Positions 1-4,983 of a stretch of DNA of 13,496 bases are shown piece after piece. The DNA is taken from the NCBI GenBank assembly GCA_016930435.1, contig JAFGGQ010000156.1:1-13496 (forward strand). The letters run 5' to 3'. The notes under the pieces are model-generated. The model saw only the letters and a list, made by a program, of their open reading frames with translations, did not search any database and had not been told where the DNA came from. Positions within the stretch are counted from its first letter, which is position 1; every line of letters starts with the position of its first letter. Made by a program: the position numbers and the translations under genes. The stretch comes from a bacterium (lineage in GTDB: Bacteria; UBP14; UBA6098; JAFGQG01).

Positions 1-566
1 CCTGAAAAATTCCAATGCCCATAAAAGTATTCATTCCATTCTTCTTTCGATAGTCTTGAAGCTTCTTTTATATCTTTCGGCACCGAACGTGTTTTTCCTC
101 TTTTCTTGAAAATCAAAATGAATTCATAATCAATCTTTATTATCCCATTTCTTGGATAAGGATAAGAGCCCATTATTGTTGCACCACCTGTAGTGTTGCA
201 GGTTGTTACTTTCTGCCATATTATTGCCCCCATATAATCAAAGCCAATTACCTCACAAAATTTAATAATCTCAGTTCGAATTGGAATTACTTTATATCTT
301 CCATAATAAACAGAACGTGCAAATTGATCTCCGATATTTACACAAAGCCTGCAACCATTCCCAAGAACACGGTAACACTCTTTCCAAACCAGGTTTAGAT
401 TATTAATGTATTCTTCATAGCTATCATTGAAACCAATCTGATTTCCATCTCCATAATCTTTAAGTTGCCAATAAGGAGGAGAAGTGACAACAAGGTTTAC
501 CGCATTGTCTTTAACAGATTCCATTTGCCTGGAATCACCGATTATTATTTTGTGAGAAGTTTTCAT
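1..566 (-). CDS. Site-specific DNA methyltransferase, TSPPYW type (partial, C-terminus off window)
   Basis: The first 188 residues of a DNA methyltransferase are visible; the gene runs off the left edge. Residues 28-33 read TSPPYW, the catalytic motif IV typical of N4-cytosine (sometimes N6-adenine) DNA methyltransferases, close to the N-terminus. A catalytic motif this early, with no FxGxG SAM-binding motif before it, is the motif order of the beta class, so SAM-binding motif I should lie off the window. The N-terminus (KIIIGDSRQME) is also typical of these enzymes. The start at 566 is the first ATG after in-frame stops; the Shine-Dalgarno is weak. The gene is AT-rich and forms the third cassette, beginning just after the attC-like site at 626-756. 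It could be an orphan methyltransferase or half of a restriction-modification pair; no nuclease is visible in this window. Confidence 0.88.
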   Translation of the reverse strand, partial: MKTSHKIIIGDSRQMESVKDNAVNLVVTSPPYWQLKDYGDGNQIGFNDSYEEYINNLNLVWKECYRVLGNGCRLCVNIGDQFARSVYYGRYKVIPIRTEIIKFCEVIGFDYMGAIIWQKVTTCNTTGGATIMGSYPYPRNGIIKIDYEFILIFKKRGKTRSVPKDIKEASRLSKEEWNEYFYGHWNFS

Positions 567-625
567 AGTATGTTAATATAAATGATATTCCATTTATAGA
601 AAAGAAAAAATTATCTCTGTCTTTC

Positions 626-756
626 TAATGGGCGCCGGGTCAGCTGCAGAGCCGGGAACAAGCTTTGCTTGGACTCGAAGCCGAAAGGTGCAACCGGTTT
701 GTCTCTGCGCGTGTAGCGCAACGGAGTAAAAATCCAGTGCAGCGATTTGTTAGCCC
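626..756 (-). repeat. Long attC-like recombination site at the 3' end of the DUF262 cassette (repeat copy 1)
   Basis: Read on the minus strand, the site opens with GGGCTAAC (756-749), which contains the DUF262 stop codon, followed by AAATCGCTGCA, a common attC left-hand sequence. It closes with GCGCCCA|TTAG (core at 629/628). Outer arms can pair: GCTGCA (643-648) with TGCAGC (738-743), and ATGGGC (628-633) with GCCCAT (753-758). The length of about 130 bp is at the upper end of known attC sites. The inner 95 bp (626-720) recurs at 4257-4351 with 6 mismatches. The base before TT is A rather than the G usual in attC cores. Spurious reading frames cross the site and should not be annotated as genes. 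Confidence 0.75.
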
Positions 757-3008
757 ATAAACCGCTGTTTGATATATTCCTGCGTCTGACTTGCACTTAG
801 CTCTGTGGTAGAAGGCCCTGTGCGTATATAAAACCGTTCGATATTGCCGTCTTTGAGAAATATCGGCGTTGGAGATTTTCGACATTTTATAACCATAACC
901 CGGCAGTCATCATGATCATCGAAATGAGCGTGTAGGCTGGTCATAGCTTGGACGCCCATACGAGATTTAACGATATTCACCAGATGCAGGCTCATCTTGT
1001 CTTCATTGGTAAAATCATCTGCTTGTATCCCAACTGGAGTGCCATCATCCGAAAGCCCTATAACCAACATGCCACCATTTGTGTTTAAAAAACCTGACAG
1101 AGTCTTGAGTACTGCCAACTCCATGCGACCGTCTTTGTCACCGGTATGTAGATTCGTACGCAGGGTAGACTTAAACTCGACCGCCTCTGATTCGCCATTT
1201 AAAACTAATTTTGACAGATCAATCTCCGCCTCCTCCAAATCTTCTCCGATTCTTTCAGCAACAAGAGTAGAGTAACCTTCTGCGATCACCTGTGCCATAA
1301 GCTCACGCCGTTTCTCCAGAAAGTCACGGTAATCAAGGTGCTCCCAGTTTGGAGGGAGCGCATGTAATCGATACATCCGCTCAAGCTCCATTTTGTTGAA
1401 CCTTGCTTTCATATTGGGCAAGTAATCTGCAGGTGCTTGATCGGAGATATTTGCATTATCACCCCATTCCACCAAGGCGTAGTTGGCAATCTGATTGGTA
1501 TCCCGGATGCCTGTAATCTTTTGTTTACTAAGGAAGCCTTTGGGGAATAGATGATGCCGTTCCACGGCGGCGCGGTTTGCATGCATTGATGGGTCAAGCA
1601 AATCTGCCACCTTGATCTTGGAGAAAAGTGCTTTTGCATCCAAAAGCACCAGCGCTGCATGATACGCGAATAAAGATGGGCTTCGCGGAGAAGATGTGGC
1701 CAAGTCATTTGGTAACGATACGGCCCAAAAATCATTAGTAAGGGTGATGTCACAAATATGGCTAAGGGTCCTCACAAATTCATCAGAGGTTTCCACGTCC
1801 CGTAAACGGGCCAAATCAAATTCCATTGCTGATTCTGGCGAACCAGTAAAACGACCGGTAACAGCAGACATAAAAAACCAGCGAGCAATCACACGCCGAA
1901 GGTCGAACTCGGGCACATTGTACTCGGTGCGACCAATCAGGTAAAGAATGTAAGAAAATAAAAGGTTGTTTTGCGAGCTGATCATTTTGCCACTGCGGAA
2001 ACCGGCTTGGCGAATACAATTCATGAAGTCATGCCAATATTGCAGGTTTAGTGTCCGTTGCTGTGCATCCTTGAGCAATTTAAATTGCTGCTCCCGGCGC
2101 TCATCACTAAACTTTTCTGTTTCCAAATCTTTGCCGCGCAAAATCGAGTAGACGTATTTCAACCTGGCACGCTTAAATGCCAGGCCGACGCCGACTCTCA
2201 ACAACTGATCTGGAGACGGTTCAATAAAGTGATTAAACGGTGAGGCCTCGCTTTTTGATGGCTTGCGAGATTCGCGACAGAATTGCTCTAGTGTGGCGCG
2301 CCCCTCGTCCCAAAAAACCGACATTAAGGTTAGAATAAAGTCGGCTTGATTTAGCGGAGTTCCCTTGCTATTGATTCGCACAAAAACATCTGAAACGGCC
2401 TCCTCATCAATATCCGATGCCAATTCGAGGGCAGTGAATGGAAAACTCAATAACCCCTGAAGTTTACTTATCGATTTCTTGATAGCCTTGCTCTCTTCAG
2501 TGCTGACTTCACGGGATGAACTTAGACCATCAAGATAGTTTTCAACCACCTCAAAAAGATCAGTTTTATCATTCCAGAGCAAGGAAATAGACGGGATAAA
2601 AGATTTGTCCCGACGAATAGCGGCATCCGCCACCTCAAATCTTTCTTCCAGTGGATTAAATGCAATATGTATTTGTTCGCTTTCGAAATTCTCGCGCAAC
2701 ACGGGAATGTTCTTAACAACTGCATAAAGAGAAGTAAGGCGCTGCTGGCCGTCCACGATAACAAGCCGTGGGGGTTTTTGTTTGCTATCGATACCAATGG
2801 TTCGAGCAGAGTCGGTTAAGGCGTTTTGCCAGAAAAGCAGATAACCCACGGGATAGCCTCTATACATGGAATCAAATAGATCCCGCACCTTTGCATTCTT
2901 CCAGACAAATGGCCGCTGGATGTCAGGCAATCCTATCTCACCAAGACCAATATATTTGACTAATGAGCCAAGGTCATAATCGACTTTTGTGAATACGGTT
3001 TCGCTCAT
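750..3008 (-). CDS. DUF262 / HNH-like / AlbA_2 fusion protein, GmrSD-related defence candidate
   Basis: A 752-residue protein with three parts. Residues 8-100 are a DUF262 (GmrS-like, ParB/sulfiredoxin-fold) domain, with IQRPFVW at 30-36 and the signature DGQQR at 86-90. Residues 480-525 hold an HNH-like segment: HHLFPK at 485-490 followed by the Asn-rich NQIANYALV and NANIS, as in the DUF1524 half of GmrSD proteins. Residues 605-750 match an AlbA_2 (Schlafen-type) domain: AVEFKSTLR, then a Gly-rich FLNTNGGMLVIGLSDDG. Known: GmrSD proteins are NTP-dependent type IV enzymes that cut modified phage DNA; DUF262 family members are frequent in defence islands. Inferred: anti-phage function, with the extra AlbA_2 domain binding nucleic acid. 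The start is well set: a GGAG Shine-Dalgarno sits 6 nt before ATG and only 19 nt after the cassette boundary. The stop lies inside the attC-like box, typical of compact cassettes. Confidence 0.85.
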   Translation of the reverse strand: MSETVFTKVDYDLGSLVKYIGLGEIGLPDIQRPFVWKNAKVRDLFDSMYRGYPVGYLLFWQNALTDSARTIGIDSKQKPPRLVIVDGQQRLTSLYAVVKNIPVLRENFESEQIHIAFNPLEERFEVADAAIRRDKSFIPSISLLWNDKTDLFEVVENYLDGLSSSREVSTEESKAIKKSISKLQGLLSFPFTALELASDIDEEAVSDVFVRINSKGTPLNQADFILTLMSVFWDEGRATLEQFCRESRKPSKSEASPFNHFIEPSPDQLLRVGVGLAFKRARLKYVYSILRGKDLETEKFSDERREQQFKLLKDAQQRTLNLQYWHDFMNCIRQAGFRSGKMISSQNNLLFSYILYLIGRTEYNVPEFDLRRVIARWFFMSAVTGRFTGSPESAMEFDLARLRDVETSDEFVRTLSHICDITLTNDFWAVSLPNDLATSSPRSPSLFAYHAALVLLDAKALFSKIKVADLLDPSMHANRAAVERHHLFPKGFLSKQKITGIRDTNQIANYALVEWGDNANISDQAPADYLPNMKARFNKMELERMYRLHALPPNWEHLDYRDFLEKRRELMAQVIAEGYSTLVAERIGEDLEEAEIDLSKLVLNGESEAVEFKSTLRTNLHTGDKDGRMELAVLKTLSGFLNTNGGMLVIGLSDDGTPVGIQADDFTNEDKMSLHLVNIVKSRMGVQAMTSLHAHFDDHDDCRVMVIKCRKSPTPIFLKDGNIERFYIRTGPSTTELSASQTQEYIKQRFMG

Positions 3009-3020
3009 TCTTACTCCATT

Positions 3021-3097
3021 GGGCTAACATTGAAAATCACCTGCCTTTGGAGCAGCTTGAGCCGCGGAAAAGGTCAGGTGGATTGCCTTGTTATAGG
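3021..3097 (-). repeat. attC site between the KilA-N and DUF262 cassettes
   Basis: On the minus strand the site runs from CCTATAAC (3097-3090) to GTTAGCCC (3028-3021), 77 bp in all, starting 3 nt after the KilA-N stop codon. The inner arms AATCACCTGCC (3035-3045) and GGTCAGGTGGATT (3072-3084) pair along 11 bp and leave two single bases bulged on one side. Such bulged (extrahelical) bases direct integrase to the correct strand in known attC sites. The core is a standard G|TT (3028/3027). The two end boxes do not match each other, as expected for a linear array where they belong to two different cassettes: GTTAGCCC matches the 3' box at 749-756, and CCTATAAC matches the cassette start at 4259. 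Confidence 0.85.
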
Positions 3098-3100
3098 TCT

Positions 3101-3916
3101 TTATTTTTGCTCCATGCGTTTAACTGCGAACTCGTCTATTAATAGCTTCATCTGCTGGATCGCAATTTTATTTAATTTTACCAACCGTTTTTCTTGAGAA
3201 ATACCTTCAGAGATAAACAAGGCGTTTAGATTTTCCAAGTTAGATAAACATATCAGCTGTGATATATTGGCATAATCTCTGATATTTCCTTTTTTGTCAG
3301 GATTTTTACTGCGCCACTCCTGCGCTGTCATCCCAAACAAAGCCATATTTAGGATATCAGCTTCAGAGGCATAGATATGATTGATTTGAGTTTTTGATAA
3401 TTCTAAAGGGATTAGATTTTCTTTGATGGCGTCAGTATGAATACGGTAATTTATCTTAGCAAGATTCCTTTTTATATCCCAACCAAGTAATTTTTGCTCT
3501 TCATTTTTAAGTCTTTGAAATTCTTTAATCAGGTACAATTTGAACTCTACGGATATCCATGAAGCAAATTCAAAAGCAATATCCTTATGGGCGTATGTTC
3601 CGCCGTATCTTCCGGCTTTCGAGATCAGCCCAATGGCGTTTGTCGATGTGATCCATTGTTTTGGGGTCAGGGTAAAGCTGTTAAGACCGGCTTGTTTTCT
3701 AAACCCGTCGAATTCCACGGGTTTAAAATCAGGATTGTTTAAATGTTCCCAAACCCCTAAAAATTCAATGGTATTGCGGTTTCTTAACCAGTTTCTGATA
3801 AGATCGTCAGTTCTTTCCGGATTCTTATATCGTGCGATATCTGTAATGCAGATGTAGTCTTCCTTATCCTGCTTAAATACAGTGATCTCTTTGCCTTTAA
3901 CCTTTATAGTTGCCAT
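3101..3916 (-). CDS. KilA-N domain protein
   Basis: A 271-residue protein starting MATIKVKGKEITVF. The N-terminal half is a KilA-N domain (about residues 10-135): DYICITDIARYKNP at 20-33, then a strongly conserved block GRYGGTYAHKDIAFEFASW (102-120) and EFKLYLIKEFQRLK (124-137). The C-terminal half is a helical region with DAIKENLIP and ALFGMTAQEWR, found in full-length bacterial members. Known: KilA-N is a small DNA-binding domain of phage and poxvirus proteins, also frequent in bacterial accessory regions; the cellular role of this form is unknown. The frame stays open upstream to 4147, but I chose 3916 because a GAAGG Shine-Dalgarno lies 8-9 nt before this ATG and the family starts here. 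The upstream extension resembles a different protein. The gene is AT-rich and occupies the cassette nearest intI. Confidence 0.85.
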   Translation of the reverse strand: MATIKVKGKEITVFKQDKEDYICITDIARYKNPERTDDLIRNWLRNRNTIEFLGVWEHLNNPDFKPVEFDGFRKQAGLNSFTLTPKQWITSTNAIGLISKAGRYGGTYAHKDIAFEFASWISVEFKLYLIKEFQRLKNEEQKLLGWDIKRNLAKINYRIHTDAIKENLIPLELSKTQINHIYASEADILNMALFGMTAQEWRSKNPDKKGNIRDYANISQLICLSNLENLNALFISEGISQEKRLVKLNKIAIQQMKLLIDEFAVKRMEQK

Positions 3917-4242
3917 AGCATATGCCTTCTCAACCAATTCCTTTGCCGCTCTGTGTAATTCTTCTGTACTTATGGATATATAATTATTCCATATTGTACC
4001 ATTAATATCATTGGGGTATCCCAGTAGATTGTTTATGCAGTTTATTATAACGATTTTTATTTCTTGATCATATTTTATATTGGGCCATAGGTCTGCTATT
4101 ATTGAAGTTTTTCTATAGAAACACCTATCACTAAGGGCACTTCCCAATATGGATTTTCCGAATTTTTATCCTTTATAAATGGCCCATAAGCTATTGCCTT
4201 TAAGCATTCTCCGATAATCTTGTTTTTTTCTTCATTATTAAT
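3917..4242 (-). pseudogene. Small conserved-type gene broken by a frameshift, upstream of the KilA-N gene
   Basis: Two adjacent reading frames together make one protein of about 100 residues. Part 1 (4242 to about 4110) reads INNEEKNKIIGECLKAIAYG, then PFIKDKNSENPYWEVPLVIGVSIEK, and stops. Part 2 (about 4107 to 3917, a different frame) continues IIADLWPNIKYD and NCINNLLGYPND. The join is at a run of five A residues on the coding strand (4108-4112); a sixth A would restore one frame. From memory, small bacterial proteins with GPFF-DWEF-LFG followed by NNxLNNLLGYP have this layout, but I cannot name a family. No ATG begins part 1; ATT at 4242, or a lost start, is possible. Part 2 runs in frame into KilA-N without a stop. 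A sequencing error in the A-run is a real alternative to mutation. Confidence 0.6.
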
Positions 4243-4256
4243 TTTCTTTTATCCTA

Positions 4257-4385
4257 TAATGGGCACCGGGTCACCTGCAGAGCCGGGAACAAGCTTTGCT
4301 TAGACTCGAAGCCGAAAGGCGCAACCGGTTTGTTCCTGCGCGTGTAGCGCAAAGGGACAATTTGGGCGGACGCACGGCGCCCATT
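4257..4385 (-). repeat. Long attC-like site upstream of the first intact cassette (repeat copy 2)
   Basis: Bases 4257-4351 repeat 626-720 with 6 mismatches by eye. The element is bounded by AATGGGCACCG (4258-4268) and CGGCGCCCATT (4375-4385), an inverted repeat matching at 10 of 11 positions. GGAACAA (4286-4292) can also pair with TTGTTCC (4330-4336). On the minus strand it ends CCCA|TTATAGG, so the next cassette starts at 4259. Unlike copy 1 it lacks a clear AAC box at its far end; that part differs completely from copy 1. Beyond it, 4390-4407 forms a short GC-rich hairpin (CGGCG...CGCCG). Inferred: a remnant attC of a lost or gene-less cassette between attI and the KilA-N cassette. A small palindromic element inserted next to both sites is an alternative. 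Confidence 0.65.
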
Positions 4386-4444
4386 CCAGCGGCGCGAAGC
4401 GACGCCGGAACAAGTAATTCTATTGTTTTCTGTATAATATCCAA

Positions 4445-4472
4445 AATCTAAAACATTGTTGTTGACAGTCAA
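4445..4472 (-). promoter_or_regulatory. Candidate cassette promoter (Pc-like)
   Basis: On the minus strand, TTGACT (4472-4467) is followed after 16 bp by TAGATT (4450-4445), 5/6 and 4/6 matches to the sigma-70 consensus. It points into the cassette array, as Pc does in other integrons. It shares base 4467 and a palindrome with the opposed intI promoter candidate. Between it and the first cassette start (4259) lie repeat copy 2 and a GC-rich hairpin. Predicted from pattern only. Confidence 0.4.
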
Positions 4473-4490
4473 GTAAAAACTAACTGTTAT
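4462..4490 (+). promoter_or_regulatory. Candidate intI promoter
   Basis: TTGACA (4462-4467), a perfect -35, is followed after 17 bp by TGTTAT (4485-4490), a 4/6 match to -10. The intI fragment starts 31 bp downstream at 4522. The -35 box is the left half of the perfect palindrome TTGACAGTCAA (4462-4472), whose other half reads TTGACT on the opposite strand. No clear LexA-type CTGT-N8-ACAG box is visible here. Confidence 0.5.
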
Positions 4491-4521
4491 GTCATAAATC
4501 TAACTATATTTAATAATAGAA

Positions 4522-4842
4522 ATGTGGCATTATTTCCCCAGAACTTATAAAACGTATGCTGCCTGTCTCCGAAAGTTCCAGTATTTCACCAGGCATCAAC
4601 ATCCTGATTCTATAAGCACTGAGGAAGTAAAAGCATATCTAACACATTTAGCAGTTAATAAAAAAGTTGCCGCTTCTACTCAAAACCAGCACTTTAACGC
4701 CCTTCTATTCCTATTTAAACATATCCTTAAACGAGAGAAAAATTTCTCTGGTTTCGAAGGAGTGCCCAGAGCGGAAAAAAGGTTCATATGCAATTTAGTT
4801 GCATGGTATTATTTGAAATTTACCATAACTGCCACTGGATGA
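4522..4842 (+). pseudogene. intI: Integron integrase IntI, N-terminal fragment
   Basis: 106 codons, of which about the first 87 match the N-terminal (SAM-like, core-binding) domain of integron integrases: HYFPRTYKTYA at 3-13, TEEVKAYLTHLAV at 33-45, then KKVAASTQNQHFNALLFLFK at 47-66. The run AxSTQNQxxNALLFL is highly characteristic of IntI and closely related tyrosine recombinases. Homology ends near 4782 after GVPRAEKR. The remaining 19 codons look unrelated, and the whole catalytic domain (Arg, His-x-x-Arg, Tyr, and the IntI-specific patch), normally about 230 more residues, is absent from all frames down to 4984. The N-terminus starts a little later than in full-length IntI (about 337 residues in IntI1). 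It is divergent from the cassette genes, the usual intI orientation. It should be inactive. Confidence 0.88.
4788..4804. repeat. Short inverted repeat at the intI break
   Basis: ATGCAA (4788-4793) and TTGCAT (4799-4804) are exact inverted copies around a 5-bp loop. The repeat sits 5 bp after IntI similarity stops (about 4782). It may be a scar of the event that removed the 3' part of intI, or chance in AT-rich DNA. Confidence 0.35.
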
Positions 4843-4863
4843 ATGGATGGTTGGATGACTGGA
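4836..4863. repeat. 8-bp near-tandem repeat, 3.5 units
   Basis: Units TGGATGAA (4836-4843), TGGATGGT (4844-4851), TGGATGAC (4852-4859) and a partial TGGA (4860-4863) share the core TGGATG. It overlaps the stop codon of the intI fragment and lies in the junction between the integron and the convergent acyl-CoA synthetase gene. The function is unknown; slippage-prone junction DNA is the simplest reading. Confidence 0.55.
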
Positions 4864-4983
4864 AAAACGTCACTAAAATCTTGTAAAAACCTTAATCAAT
4901 AAAAATAGATATCATACTTCACATTCCTCATTTAAGGTATAATGTTTCATATACAGATCAGTCGCATAATATGGCGCTATGGA

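Larger units (their letters stand above)
4148..4521. other. Leader region between the KilA-N frame and intI: content of the stretch without an intact gene
   Basis: From left to right this stretch holds the 5' part of the frameshifted small gene (to 4242), a purine-rich leader with AGGATAAAAGAAA, the cassette boundary at 4259/4260, repeat copy 2 (4257-4385), a GC-rich hairpin (4390-4407), then AT-rich sequence with the two opposed promoter candidates (4445-4490). If attI survives, it should lie between about 4390 and 4521; GTTAGTT on the minus strand near 4477-4483 is a possible core, but I cannot confirm it. Confidence 0.55.
1..4842. mobile_element. Decayed chromosomal integron: truncated intI, promoter region, attC-like sites and three cassettes
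   Basis: Seen: an IntI N-terminal fragment on the plus strand (4522-4842) is followed, in the divergent direction, by minus-strand genes each ending in an attC-like palindromic site. Cassette boundaries inferred from core sites are 4259-3028 (small gene plus KilA-N) and 3027-629 (DUF262 protein); a third cassette starts at 628 and leaves the window (methyltransferase). The first bases of each complete cassette are complementary to the box at its own 3' end, as expected when both came from one circular cassette. Known: integrons consist of intI, attI and a divergent cassette array whose genes face away from intI. Inferred: the platform can no longer recombine by itself because intI lacks its catalytic domain. 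A defined attI could not be located. The left end lies beyond the window. Confidence 0.82.

Noticed and set aside
611-885. Two short minus-strand reading frames over the repeat at 626-756
   Set aside because: They translate the attC-like repeat and the out-of-frame end of the DUF262 gene. Their shared segment with the frame at 4254-4472 reflects the DNA repeat, not a protein family.
3101-4147. 348-residue version of the KilA-N protein
   Set aside because: The first 77 residues belong to a different, frameshifted small gene; a Shine-Dalgarno and the family start support 3916.
626-4351. Direct repeats as ends of a composite transposon or CRISPR-like array
   Set aside because: Only two copies 3.6 kb apart, no transposase between them, no regular spacers; their place at cassette ends fits attC sites better.
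4254-4472. 72-codon minus-strand frame
   Set aside because: It covers repeat copy 2 and the promoter region; its similarity to the frame at 611-796 comes from the repeated DNA.
4915-4943. TATAAT at 4938-4943 as a plus-strand promoter
   Set aside because: No acceptable -35 at 16-18 bp and no gene downstream on that strand; probably chance in AT-rich DNA.
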